NCBI GenBank assembly: GCA_018433085.1
Contig: JAHDRW010000006.1
Coordinates: 62,001 to 126,000 of the forward strand
Length of the DNA: 64,000 nt
Source of the DNA: Deltaproteobacteria bacterium
GTDB lineage: Bacteria > Desulfobacterota > Desulfomonilia > UBA1062
Direction: 5' to 3'
The notes below the pieces were generated by a model. It did no database searches, was not told where the DNA came from, and was given only the letters and a program-made list of their open reading frames with translations. A program made the position numbers and the translations under genes. Every line of letters begins with the position of its first letter. The first letter of the stretch is position 1. Positions 10,015 through 18,802 of the stretch are shown in pieces.

Positions 10015-10620
10015 ATGGGTAAGAAAAGAGACAAACAAACCGACGCGGATCTGGTGCGCGATGTCAAGCAGGGCGAGCCCGCGGCCATGGAGGAAATCGT
10101 GAAGCGTTACTCGAATAAGGTATACAACCTCGCATATCACCTTACTCGAGATGCGCACGCCGCTGAAGAGATCATGCAGGACGTGTTCCTGACCGTCATC
10201 GCAAAGATCGGCACACTGACCACCGAGGCGTATTTCTCCACCTGGCTGTACCGGGTGACCACCAACGCCGCTTACGGCTATTTGAGGAAAGAGAAAAAGT
10301 TCTCCGAACAGACTCCTGTGGAAGATATTGATCAGGAGCAGTACTTGGAGTATGATTGGACCAACCTTCCGGATGACGTGCTTCTCTCCGAGGAGAGCAA
10401 GGAGGTCTTGAGGAAGTCCATCGACTCGCTGCCCGAGGCAATGAGGACGGTGGTAGTGCTCAAGGATGTGGAAGGGCTCAAGAATGAGGAGATCGCCGAG
10501 ACACTCGGTATCAGCGTCCCGGCAGTCAAATCCAGATTGCACAGAGGCAGGCTCATTCTGAGGAAGCTCCTTTCAGAGTACTTCAGCAAGTACACCGAGC
10601 CTTCAAGGGAGGAAGAATGA
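10015..10620 (+). CDS. ECF-family RNA polymerase sigma factor
   Basis: Group IV sigma factor of 201 aa. Region 2 spans about residues 25-95 (EEIVKRYSNKVYNLAYHLTRDAHAAEEIMQDVFL ... FSTWLYRVTTNAAYGYLRKEKK), followed by an acidic linker, and region 4 spans about 135-190 (LPEAMRTVVVLKDVEGLKNEEIAETLGISVPAVKSRLHRGRLILR). The start is contiguous with the gcvPB stop, so it is probably translated from the gcv mRNA. The stop overlaps the start of the zinc-finger protein by ATGA, the usual sigma/anti-sigma arrangement. Its regulon is not evident from the sequence. Confidence 0.93.
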   Translation: MGKKRDKQTDADLVRDVKQGEPAAMEEIVKRYSNKVYNLAYHLTRDAHAAEEIMQDVFLTVIAKIGTLTTEAYFSTWLYRVTTNAAYGYLRKEKKFSEQTPVEDIDQEQYLEYDWTNLPDDVLLSEESKEVLRKSIDSLPEAMRTVVVLKDVEGLKNEEIAETLGISVPAVKSRLHRGRLILRKLLSEYFSKYTEPSREEE

Positions 10621-10868
10621 ACTGCAAGCTCTGTTCGGCCCTCTTTCAGGAGTTTCTGGAGAATTCGTTGTCCGAGGAACTCATTGTCGAGGTTCAGGAA
10701 CACATCCGCACCTGCAGCAAGTGCAGGGTGTCGTTTCGCACCTATACCGTGACCGTCACCCTCTCCCGGAAGGTCGATCCACCCTGCTCCGTGAGCCCCG
10801 AGACGCTCGACCGGCTCAGGAAGGTCATCCGGGAGAACTTCCCCAAGTCGCACGGAGCAGTCGTATAA
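10617..10868 (+). CDS. Zinc-finger anti-sigma factor (ZAS type)
   Basis: 83-aa soluble protein with MNCKLCSALFQEFLENSLSEE and the HxxxCxxC core HIRTCSKC (about residues 31-38), the zinc-binding anti-sigma signature in which thiol oxidation can release the partner sigma factor. There is no transmembrane segment, which points to a cytoplasmic sensor rather than an envelope sensor (family knowledge; the signal is unknown). The ATGA overlap with the sigma gene supports their pairing. The C-terminal half (VSPETLDRLRKVIRENF) is a short helix. Confidence 0.88.
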   Translation: MNCKLCSALFQEFLENSLSEELIVEVQEHIRTCSKCRVSFRTYTVTVTLSRKVDPPCSVSPETLDRLRKVIRENFPKSHGAVV

Positions 10869-11113
10869 AAGGCCGGGCGCTCCCCTGATACGGAGAGCCG
10901 GGGGCCGTACAGACCTTTCCGCCCGGTGAGAGGCCCCTGTAGTTATCTTTCCTCCATTGTGAAACCACACACCCCTCCGTCGTCGTCCTCTCGGGAACAC
11001 GCCTCTCTTATTCTGGTGATTTTCGTTGATTTTTTTATCCGCGGCTGGTAGTGTGAAATGCTGCTGTCTGTGGCATACGGCTGCAGTAATTCATTGAAAA
11101 GGAAGTCAATTTC

Positions 11114-12409
11114 ATGGCAGGGAGTACTCAGGGCAGAAAGCATGCCATCGCACCAGGCGCGTCCATCGGTTCCGAATCTCCTTTGAGGATCTGTCTCTTC
11201 ACCTACCGCGGGAATCCCACCTGCGGCGGCCAGGGGGTATACACCAAGAGGCTCAGCAGGGCCCTGGCGGATCTGGGGCACAAGGTCGACGTGGTCTCCG
11301 GGCCGCCCTACCCCGTCCTCGACAACGATATCACCCTTCACAAGCTGCCGAGCCTCGACCTCTACAACCCCGACGACCTCTTCCGGGTCCCGAGCCTCAA
11401 GGAGCTGACCTCTCCGATCAACCTCATCGAATGGCTCGGCGTATCCAGCGGCGGGTTTCCCGAACCCTTCACGTCGGGAATCCGCGTGTGGAATTTCATG
11501 AGAAAGAACGCCCGGAACTACGATATCTTCCATGACAACCAGGGCCTCGCCTACGGCCTGCTGGGCATTCAGGCCATCGGCGTCCCCACGGTGGCCACCA
11601 TCCACCACCCCATGACCGTGGACCGGGACGTGGAGGTGTTCTCGGAAAATGTCTGGTGGCGGAAACTCAAGGTCAGACGGTGGTACTCCTTTATCAACAT
11701 GCAGAAACGCGTGTCCCGCAGGCTCTCCCATATCATCACGGTATCCGAGGCGTCCAGGGACGACATCAGCAGACAGTTCGCGATCCCGCCTTACCGGTTC
11801 CGCGTGGTGGCCAACGGCATCAACACCGACATCTTCCACCCCGTCGAGGGCATCAAACGCGAGGAAAACCAGATCATGGTGACCAACAGCGCGGATACCC
11901 CCTTGAAGGGGCTGCGCTATCTCATCGAGGCGGTCGCCTCCATCCGGAAAAACCGGAACGTCACACTGACGGTCATCGGCAAGCCGAAGAAGGACGGGGT
12001 CATAGACCAGCTTGTGAACGGCCTGGGCGCTCGCGACTTCATCACCTTTACCGGCCGGATCTCGGATGACGACTTCGCCCGCTACTACGCCAGAACCACC
12101 ATGGCGGTCGTTCCCTCCCTGTACGAGGGGTTTGGCCTGCCAGCGGGAGAGGCCATGGCTTGCCGGGTGCCGGTGATCAGCACAACGGGCGGGGCCCTGC
12201 CCGAGGTGGTGGGGGATGCGGGAGTCCTGGTCGATCCGGGCGACGCGCGCGCACTGGAAAAGGCCATCGTCGACCTGCTGGAGAATCCCGGGAAACGAGA
12301 CGCCCTGGCCCGGGCGGGGTATGAACGGGTGAAGCGGCATTTCACCTGGTCAAACACGGCGCAGAATGTCGTCGACGTCTACCGGGAGGCCGTCGGTGCT
12401 CACTGTTGA
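11114..12409 (+). CDS. GT4-family glycosyltransferase
   Basis: Retaining GT-B glycosyltransferase, 431 aa. The N-terminal domain begins RICLFTYRGNPTCGGQGVYTKRLSRALADLGHKVDVV. The donor-binding domain shows VPSLYEGFGLPAGEAMACRVPVISTTGGALPEVVGDAGVLV, including the E-x7-E motif. Codons 1-24 form a polar tail before the fold. It opens a six-gene cluster and overlaps the next gene by 14 bases. The probable role is adding a sugar to a lipid- or protein-linked surface glycan; acceptor and sugar are unknown. A ribosome site AAGGAAG lies nine bases before the ATG. Confidence 0.9.
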   Translation: MAGSTQGRKHAIAPGASIGSESPLRICLFTYRGNPTCGGQGVYTKRLSRALADLGHKVDVVSGPPYPVLDNDITLHKLPSLDLYNPDDLFRVPSLKELTSPINLIEWLGVSSGGFPEPFTSGIRVWNFMRKNARNYDIFHDNQGLAYGLLGIQAIGVPTVATIHHPMTVDRDVEVFSENVWWRKLKVRRWYSFINMQKRVSRRLSHIITVSEASRDDISRQFAIPPYRFRVVANGINTDIFHPVEGIKREENQIMVTNSADTPLKGLRYLIEAVASIRKNRNVTLTVIGKPKKDGVIDQLVNGLGARDFITFTGRISDDDFARYYARTTMAVVPSLYEGFGLPAGEAMACRVPVISTTGGALPEVVGDAGVLVDPGDARALEKAIVDLLENPGKRDALARAGYERVKRHFTWSNTAQNVVDVYREAVGAHC

Positions 12410-13121
12410 TTTCTCACGCCTGCACCTGCCGGAAGGGTCCTGGGTGCTCGACGCCGGGTGCGGCTCGGGCCGTCACCTGAGCGAGGCCTTCCGCCGCCGC
12501 GACGTGCACGTTGTGGGCATCGACAGGAGCAAAAAGGACGCGGACACCGCCAACCGCACGCTCAACACCATGATCGGAGCGGCACAAGACGGCGGCGGGA
12601 TCAAGCTGGTGAGCGTGAGCGACATCACCAGGCTGCCCTTTCAGGACGAGTCCTTCGACGTGGTCATCTGCTCGGAGGTGCTCGAGCATATCCCGGACCT
12701 GGGGCAGGCGATCAGTGAGATCATCCGGGTGCTCAAACCCGGAAAGTCCCTGGTGGTGAGCGTACCCAGGTATATGCCCGAACGGATCTGCTGGGCCCTG
12801 TCTTACGATTATCACCATGAAGAAGGCGGGCACATCCGCATCTTCCGGAAGAAAGAGCTTCGAGAGCTGCTGGAGAACGCCGGAACCCGGTGCATCGGCA
12901 CCGCATGGGCGCATTCGCTGCACAGCCCGTACTGGTGGCTGAAGTGCCTGGTGGGGCACAAGAATGACGAGTTCCCCCTGGTCAGGCTCTATCACCGGTT
13001 TCTCGTATGGGACATCATGAAAAAACCCCTTTTGACCCGGGTTCTTGACCGGGTGTTGAATCCTGTTATTTCGAAGAGCATCGTACTCTATTTGAGGAAA
13101 GGTGATCCGTATGGAGCGTGA
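12396..13121 (+). CDS. Class I SAM-dependent methyltransferase
   Basis: 241 aa. SAM-binding motif I VLDAGCGSGRHL (about residues 17-28), motif II VVGIDRSKKD, and DVVICSEVLEHIPDLGQAISEIIRVLKPGKSLVVSVPR, typical of the UbiE/COQ5-like methyltransferase fold. The C-terminal part, rich in aromatic residues (HSPYWWLKCLVG), may bind the acceptor. I choose the GTG at 12396, preceded by GGGAGG, which overlaps the glycosyltransferase end by 14 bases; an upstream ATG at 12366 would add ten residues that do not fit the fold. The substrate is probably the product of the neighbouring glycosyltransferase (inference). Confidence 0.87.
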   Translation: MLTVDFSRLHLPEGSWVLDAGCGSGRHLSEAFRRRDVHVVGIDRSKKDADTANRTLNTMIGAAQDGGGIKLVSVSDITRLPFQDESFDVVICSEVLEHIPDLGQAISEIIRVLKPGKSLVVSVPRYMPERICWALSYDYHHEEGGHIRIFRKKELRELLENAGTRCIGTAWAHSLHSPYWWLKCLVGHKNDEFPLVRLYHRFLVWDIMKKPLLTRVLDRVLNPVISKSIVLYLRKGDPYGA

Positions 13122-14232
13122 ATTCCTGTATCACAGATTGTCCCACCCGGTGGAGATCGACATCCTGGCGGCATCCATAGCCGATGTACAGCTTGAAACC
13201 GGTGAGATACCCTGGCATTCCGGTGGAAAAACCGACCCCTGGGATCATGTGGAGGCGGCCATCGGACTGTCCATAGGAGGGTACCTTGAACAGGCGAGGC
13301 ATGCCTTCGAGTGGCTCGCGTCCACGCAGCTCCCGGACGGGAGCTGGTATTCCGCCTACCGTCAGGGCGAGGCCGAGGATACGACCCGGGAATCGAACCA
13401 TTCATCCTATATCGCGGTGGGGGTTTTCCACTATTACCTCATCACCCAGGACCGGGCGTTCCTGGAATACGTCTGGCCCACGGTATCCGCGGGCATCGAC
13501 TATGCCGTGGCGCTGCAGGGACAGGGCGGGGAGATCTACTGGGCCAGGAACCCCGAGGGCAACATCGACCCCATGAGCCTGCTCACGGGCTCGTGCTCGG
13601 TTTACATGAGCCTCAAGTGCGCCCTGGTTCTTGCCCTGCTCCTGGGCGAAAGCAGGCCCCGATGGCAGATGGCCTTGAGAAGGCTCGAGGATGCCATCCG
13701 TTACCGCAGGTACCTCTTCAACAGGACCAAGTCGCGCTACTCCATGGACTGGTTCTACCCCGTTCTCTCGGGCGCGCTGACGGACGGCGAGGCGAAAAAG
13801 AGAATTGACAAATACTGGAACAAGTTTGTAGTGGAAGGCTTGGGCGTCAGGTGTGTGTGCGACAGCCCGTGGGTCACCATGGCCGAGTCGTCCGAGCTCA
13901 TTATCGCACTGGCCGCCATGGGAGAGACCGAGCTGGCGGAGACACTCCTCAAGTGGATATTGAACAAACGGCATGACGATGGAAGCTACTACTGCGGGGT
14001 CACCTTCCCCGACATGGTGATCTGGCCGGAAGAGAAGCTCACCTGGACCAATGCAGCGGTCATGATGGCGGCAGACGCCCTGTATCACATCACCCCTGCA
14101 TCCCAGCTCTTCAACCATTCCTTCTGGCAGGAGGGGCAGAAGTCCCACATGTATCGCTTCCTCAAGAAAAGGCATCCGGTGTTCAGCATCAAGGACGCCT
14201 TCTGCTCGCACATGCAGGATATGAGGGTTTAA
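13111..14232 (+). CDS. Alpha/alpha-barrel-like protein (prenyltransferase/squalene cyclase-like repeats), function unknown
   Basis: 373 aa, no signal peptide. Several helical hairpin repeats are seen, such as GGYLEQARHAFEWLASTQLPDGSWYSAY, FLEYVWPTVSAGIDYAVALQGQGGEIYWAR and LLKWILNKRHDDGSYYCGV; the G-S-W/Y turns resemble QW-type repeats of terpene cyclases and (alpha/alpha)6 glycoside hydrolases. A conserved-looking HSGGKTDPWDHVEAAIGL lies near the N-terminus. ATG 13111 is chosen with AAAGGTG upstream, overlapping the methyltransferase by 11 bases. No catalytic Asp set can be assigned with confidence, so glycosidase, lyase or binding roles are all open. Confidence 0.78.
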   Translation: MEREFLYHRLSHPVEIDILAASIADVQLETGEIPWHSGGKTDPWDHVEAAIGLSIGGYLEQARHAFEWLASTQLPDGSWYSAYRQGEAEDTTRESNHSSYIAVGVFHYYLITQDRAFLEYVWPTVSAGIDYAVALQGQGGEIYWARNPEGNIDPMSLLTGSCSVYMSLKCALVLALLLGESRPRWQMALRRLEDAIRYRRYLFNRTKSRYSMDWFYPVLSGALTDGEAKKRIDKYWNKFVVEGLGVRCVCDSPWVTMAESSELIIALAAMGETELAETLLKWILNKRHDDGSYYCGVTFPDMVIWPEEKLTWTNAAVMMAADALYHITPASQLFNHSFWQEGQKSHMYRFLKKRHPVFSIKDAFCSHMQDMRV

Positions 14233-14237
14233 GTTCA

Positions 14238-14972
14238 TTGATCAGGGATTACAGGCCGTACTACATCAAGAAGCTCGATCTCCTTTTCAGAGACTGGTAT
14301 GCCGGGCATTTCCTGAGGCCGCAGTTCAGGCGCCTCGGGAAAAATTGTACCTTCATGAAGCCGTGGCACGTCCGCCTCTTCGGGGCGCCCATCGAACTGG
14401 GTGATTATGCGAACGTCATCACAACCCCGGAGCACAAGGTGAGGCTCACGGTCTGGTCCGCGGAAAAGGGCAAGGGGTTCATCACGATCGGAAACTACTG
14501 CCTCGTCTGCCCCGGGGTGCGCATCAGCTCGGCCACCGGAATCACCATCGGCGACAGCACCATGATGGCAAGCGGGGTGTACATCACCGACGCGGACTGG
14601 CACGGGATCTACGACCGGACCGACTACATCGGGGGCACGGCACCCGTGGTCATCGGCAACAATGTCTGGCTCGGCGACGGCAGCATCGTGTGCAAGGGCG
14701 TCACCATCGGGGACAACAGCATCATCGGCGCAGGCTCGGTGGTCACCCGGGACATCCCGCCCAACGTGATCGCCGCCGGGAGCCCGGCCGTACCCCTGCG
14801 CGATCTCGACGCAGACCGCCCCATGAAGACGCGGGAACACTGGTTCGCCGACGCGGCCAAGCTCGAGCGGGACATCGACGCGATCGACCGGGACATGCTG
14901 AAAGGAAACACGCTCCTGGGGTGGCTCAAATCCATTGCCTTCCCCGGGAACGAGACGGAGGAAACCCCATGA
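14238..14972 (+). CDS. Left-handed beta-helix (hexapeptide) acyltransferase
   Basis: 244 aa with hexapeptide repeats from about residue 60 to 185 (ITIGNYCLVCPGVRI, ITIGDSTMMASGV, VVIGNNVWLGDGSIVCKGVTIGDNSIIGAGSVVTRDIPPNVIAAGSPAVPL). The His in TDADWHGIYD is the likely catalytic base of maltose/galactoside-type O-acetyltransferases. A C-terminal helix of 50 residues follows. The start appears to be TTG at 14238, five bases after the previous stop, with GAGGG upstream; no ATG occurs before the conserved part. The last codons overlap the next ATG (ATGA). Likely O-acetylates a sugar of the cluster's product. Confidence 0.86.
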   Translation: MIRDYRPYYIKKLDLLFRDWYAGHFLRPQFRRLGKNCTFMKPWHVRLFGAPIELGDYANVITTPEHKVRLTVWSAEKGKGFITIGNYCLVCPGVRISSATGITIGDSTMMASGVYITDADWHGIYDRTDYIGGTAPVVIGNNVWLGDGSIVCKGVTIGDNSIIGAGSVVTRDIPPNVIAAGSPAVPLRDLDADRPMKTREHWFADAAKLERDIDAIDRDMLKGNTLLGWLKSIAFPGNETEETP

Positions 14973-16558
14973 GAATCGCACTCGTCGCTTCGCCCTATCC
15001 CCTGGAAGAGGCCCCCTCTCCCCCGCTCGGTCTCTCGTACGTGGCCGCGGCGTGCGAGGCGGCGGGCGCCACGGTGAGGATCTTTGACTATATCGTGAGC
15101 AGTTACACCCCGGAAAAGCTCGCCCAAACACTGGATGCCTTCAGGCCCGATGTGGTGGGGGTGAACTCGGTCACCATGAACTTTCCCCAGGCCGCGGCCA
15201 TTGTCCGGGACGTCAAGCAACACGACCCGGACATCGTCACCATGATGGGCGGCCCCCATGTTTCGTTCGATATCGACAACACCCTGCGCACATATCCGGA
15301 GCTCGACCTCATTGTAGTGGGCGAAGGCGAACAGACCCTGTCCGAGCTCGTGCCCGTTCTCACCTCGCCTGAGGAATGGAAGAATATCGCCGGAATCGCC
15401 TTCCGCAAGGAAGGCGAACCGTTCGTCACCCCTGCCAGATCCCCGATCGAAGACCTGGATGCGCTCCCGCTTCCCGCACGCCACCTGCTGCCCGTGTCCC
15501 GCTACCTTGCCCTGGGCTATCCGGTGAGCATCATCACGAGCAGGGGATGCCCGAACAAGTGCATCTTCTGTCTGGGCCGGCGGATGGTAGGGCACAAGGG
15601 GAGGTTCAGGGACCCGAAGCTGGTGGTGGACGAGATCGAGCAGATCCTCGCCCTGGGCTTCACCCGGATCAACATCGCCGATGATCTGTTCACGGCGAGC
15701 AAACGTCGTGTCAGCGCCCTGTGCGATGAGATTCTCAGGCGGGACGTAAGGTTCACCTGGAGCGCGTTCGCCCGGGTCAACACCGTTGACCGGGAGATCC
15801 TTGCCGTCATGAGAAAGGCGGGCTGCGACGCCATCAGCTTCGGCATCGAGTCGGGCAATCCGGAGATGCTCAAACGGGTCCGGAAAGGGATCACCGTCGA
15901 GCAGGCCAGGGAGGCGACCCGGCTCTGCAAGGAGGCGGGCATCACCACCCATGCGTCCTTCATGGTAGGGCTGCCGGGCGAGTCCCCCGAGACGCTCCGC
16001 GACACGGCCCGGCTTGCGGAAGAGCTGGGCATCTACTTCGGATACCACATGCTGGCGCCCTTTCCCGGCACCACGGTGCGGGAGGAAATCGAGCAGTACG
16101 ATCTGGAGATTCTCACCGACGACTGGTCCCTCTACGACGCCAACCACCCCGTGGTACGCACCTCCCGGGTGAGTCCGGCGGACATGGTCGCGTTCGTTCG
16201 GACCTGCGACGAGATCCTCGACCGCCAGTGGCAGGAGGTTCTCAAGCGGTATGAGAACAGGCAGTGCACCCCCCACGAGGAGCTCCTGGTGGTGGGCAAG
16301 AAAAGGATGCATCTCATATTCAGACTGCTCAGCGAAGACATCATCGAGCAGCTCGAGGCACAGGACGCACCGGGCGCGGACCCTGCTGCCCTCTTCACGC
16401 CTGCTGTTCTGGACAAGATCGGAGGGGACGGGTCCTTCGTTTCCTGGACCTTAAAGACGCTGATCGACGCCGGATATATCAGGTACGAGTCGGCAAACGG
16501 GAGTTCCCGCCTCTACTGGACCCACAACCGAGAAGTGGACAGGCTACCAGTCGCGTAA
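14969..16558 (+). CDS. B12-binding domain radical SAM protein
   Basis: 529 aa. The N-terminal cobalamin-binding Rossmann-like domain (residues 1-140: SPPLGLSYVAAACEAAGATVRIFDY, VGVNSVTMNFPQA, MMGGPHVSFD) is followed by the radical SAM barrel with SRGCPNKCIFC (CxxxCxxC) near residue 190, then a C-terminal domain of about 150 residues with SFVSWTLKTLIDAGYIRYE. Such proteins do C- or P-methylation or other radical chemistry at unactivated carbon. It is translationally coupled to the acyltransferase by ATGA. The DxHxxG B12 motif is not evident, so cobalamin may bind base-off without His. Confidence 0.92.
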   Translation: MRIALVASPYPLEEAPSPPLGLSYVAAACEAAGATVRIFDYIVSSYTPEKLAQTLDAFRPDVVGVNSVTMNFPQAAAIVRDVKQHDPDIVTMMGGPHVSFDIDNTLRTYPELDLIVVGEGEQTLSELVPVLTSPEEWKNIAGIAFRKEGEPFVTPARSPIEDLDALPLPARHLLPVSRYLALGYPVSIITSRGCPNKCIFCLGRRMVGHKGRFRDPKLVVDEIEQILALGFTRINIADDLFTASKRRVSALCDEILRRDVRFTWSAFARVNTVDREILAVMRKAGCDAISFGIESGNPEMLKRVRKGITVEQAREATRLCKEAGITTHASFMVGLPGESPETLRDTARLAEELGIYFGYHMLAPFPGTTVREEIEQYDLEILTDDWSLYDANHPVVRTSRVSPADMVAFVRTCDEILDRQWQEVLKRYENRQCTPHEELLVVGKKRMHLIFRLLSEDIIEQLEAQDAPGADPAALFTPAVLDKIGGDGSFVSWTLKTLIDAGYIRYESANGSSRLYWTHNREVDRLPVA

Positions 16559-17203
16559 ACGCCTGACGGCCTCCGGAACTTCGCCTGTCGACAGCCTCCT
16601 GAGGATGCCCAGGGTCTTGAACAGCGGCGTCTCTTCGAAGAGTCCGGATTTGACGGCGAGCCGGTAGACATGATACGGCGCCTGACCCCCGTCCTTGGGA
16701 TCGGGGAAGATGTCGTGGATCAGGAGATGACCTCCCGGCATGATGTGGGGCATCCACGACGTATAGTCGGTGAAGACCGTGGGGTAGCTGTGTCCGCCAT
16801 CGATGAAGACCAGGCTCAAAGGCGTGGCCCACATGCGCGCAGCCACCTCGGACGGGGCGACGACGGGCACCACCGTGTCCTCGAGGGATGCCCGCTCCAG
16901 GGTCCTGCGGAAATGCCTGAAGGTGTCCACCTTCCCCGAGGCCTCGTCGTAGAGCTCCGGGTCGAAGTACTCCTGCCCTTTCTGCTGTTCCTCGGACCCC
17001 CGGTGATGATCGATTGAGAAGAGAACACCCCCGCCCGCCTTGCAGCCAAGCCCCAGATAGGCAGTGGATTTTCCGCAGTATCCCCCGATCTCCATACAGG
17101 GACCTCTGGTGCTTGCGGCCCTTGCCATGTCGTAAAGCTTCAGGCCTTCTTCGTGGTCGAGGAAGCCCTTGATGTCGAGAGCGACAACGTCGCTGATCTT
17201 CAT
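16544..17203 (-). CDS. Class I SAM methyltransferase (Methyltransf_24/CmcI-like)
   Basis: 219 aa. MEIGGYCGKSTAYLGLG (about residues 37-53) is the SAM-binding motif, SIDHHRG the second, and LVFIDGGHSYPTVFTDYTSWMPHIMPGGHLLIHDIFPD the catalytic-side loop with metal-type Asp/His residues. AGGGAAAAG precedes the ATG. It faces the radical SAM gene and their 3' ends overlap by 15 bases. It could act on the same product as the cluster before it, but being on the other strand it has its own promoter. Confidence 0.85.
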   Translation of the reverse strand: MKISDVVALDIKGFLDHEEGLKLYDMARAASTRGPCMEIGGYCGKSTAYLGLGCKAGGGVLFSIDHHRGSEEQQKGQEYFDPELYDEASGKVDTFRHFRRTLERASLEDTVVPVVAPSEVAARMWATPLSLVFIDGGHSYPTVFTDYTSWMPHIMPGGHLLIHDIFPDPKDGGQAPYHVYRLAVKSGLFEETPLFKTLGILRRLSTGEVPEAVRRLRDW

Positions 17204-17377
17204 GATCTTTTCCCTGTATATCCGTTTTTTTTTAAGATGGAGGAACGGTAAAGAATGCGCGCGAAAGAGTCAAGAAGATTTTCCCTGTGAAACCCGCCCC
17301 TTGGCTTTTCCGTCGATGTTTTTCAAAAGAATACGGTCCTGTAAAGTTTTCTTTCTCAAGAACCGAAGCCTTTAGTT

Positions 17378-18802
17378 GTGGAGAAAGAGTACAAGGTAGA
17401 TGTGAGCATAACCCAGGGAGGGCTCGTCGCCAGCATCAAGGTCACTCCATTGACCGAAGAGGTGTCCTCCATCAACATGTCCGATCTTCACGAGGCCCTG
17501 CAGGAGGCGGGGGTGTCCTTCGGCATATGGAGTGATGTGCTCTACCAGATCGCCGAAGACAAAACCCTCAACAAATGGGTGACGGTCGCCAAGGGCGAGC
17601 AGGCCGGTGAGGGAAAAGACGGGTATGTCCTCTGCCACTTCAACAAGGACGGCCTCAAGGCAAAGCTCAAGGAAGACCAGCGCGGCAGGGTCAATATCAA
17701 GGACATGAATCTCATCCAGAATGTCACCGCAGGTGATGTTCTGTGCGAACTCGTTCCGCCCGAAACCGGGAAGAGCGGCACCACGGTCAAGGGAGAAGAA
17801 ATCGTCGGCAAGATAGGCGCCCCGGGGAAGCTCCCTTCGGGAAAGGGCATCGAGACGTCCCCAGACGGCAACAAGATCGTGGCCGCCATTGACGGCATGG
17901 TGGTCTGGTCGGACTCCGAAGTGACCGTAGAGCCGGTTTACATGGTCGACAAGGTGGATTCGTCCACGGGAAATGTCCGCTTCAACGGCTCTGTGGTGGT
18001 AAACGGAGAGGTGGGCGACGGCTACGAGGTTCATGCCCAGGAGGACGTGACCGTTGCCATGAGCGTGGGCCGTGTCATCATCACCGCGGGCGGAAACATC
18101 AGGATCGCCGGCGGGATCCTCGGGCAGGAGAAAGCCCAGGTGACCGCCCAGGGCTCCCTCCATGTGAAGTTTATCCAGGACGCCCAGGTCCGGGCCAGGA
18201 AAGAGATCGTGGTGGAGGACTATATCCGCAACAGCGAGGTCACCTCGGGAGGCCCCATCGTTGTCAAGAGTCCCCAGGGATGGATCTCGGGAAGCTCGGT
18301 CTCGTCGGAGGCCTGGGTCTACTGCCACACGATCGGGCATGTGGCGAACCCGGTGAGCACCCGGCTCATCATCGGCCACAACCCTGCTCTTCTCCACGAG
18401 CGGGAGCTGTCCAAGAAGGACCTGACCGAGAGAATCGGCGACTTCCTCAAGCTGCAGGCCTCTCTGGGAAAGCTCAGAATCCTCAAGACAAAGGGCGCGC
18501 TCACCAAACAGCAGGAGGATCTCTACACGAAGATCCTCGATGCCATCGAGACCGTCAAGCACAACCTCTATTCCATCGATTCCAGGATCCACAACCTCAC
18601 GGAGAAGATCAACGCGGTGTTTTCCGGCAACATCTATATCGACGGTGTCGCAAACGAGGGCACGATCATCATGATCGGCAAGGCCATACGGGAAGTGGAA
18701 GAGTCACGGGTAAAGACCCAGTTTTCGCTGCGCAACAACGAGATCGTGGAAACCGAGTTCGTGATGCTTCCGGAAATCAAGGAATTCCTGGAGTCTGAAT
18801 AA
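17378..18802 (+). CDS. FapA (DUF342) domain protein
   Basis: 474 aa. The FapA-type beta-rich domain covers about residues 90-300: VTAGDVLCELVPPETGKSGTTVKGEEI, GNVRFNGSVVVNGEVGDGYEV, GGNIRIAGGILG, a right-handed helix-like run of short beta repeats. A long coiled coil follows (LSKKDLTERIGDFLKLQASLGKLRILK). The family is uncharacterised; flagellar and polar roles have been suggested for FapA-like proteins. GTG 17378 is the most upstream start allowed by a stop at 17342; no ribosome site is visible. Its stop overlaps the pentapeptide gene by TAATG. Confidence 0.85.
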   Translation: MEKEYKVDVSITQGGLVASIKVTPLTEEVSSINMSDLHEALQEAGVSFGIWSDVLYQIAEDKTLNKWVTVAKGEQAGEGKDGYVLCHFNKDGLKAKLKEDQRGRVNIKDMNLIQNVTAGDVLCELVPPETGKSGTTVKGEEIVGKIGAPGKLPSGKGIETSPDGNKIVAAIDGMVVWSDSEVTVEPVYMVDKVDSSTGNVRFNGSVVVNGEVGDGYEVHAQEDVTVAMSVGRVIITAGGNIRIAGGILGQEKAQVTAQGSLHVKFIQDAQVRARKEIVVEDYIRNSEVTSGGPIVVKSPQGWISGSSVSSEAWVYCHTIGHVANPVSTRLIIGHNPALLHERELSKKDLTERIGDFLKLQASLGKLRILKTKGALTKQQEDLYTKILDAIETVKHNLYSIDSRIHNLTEKINAVFSGNIYIDGVANEGTIIMIGKAIREVEESRVKTQFSLRNNEIVETEFVMLPEIKEFLESE

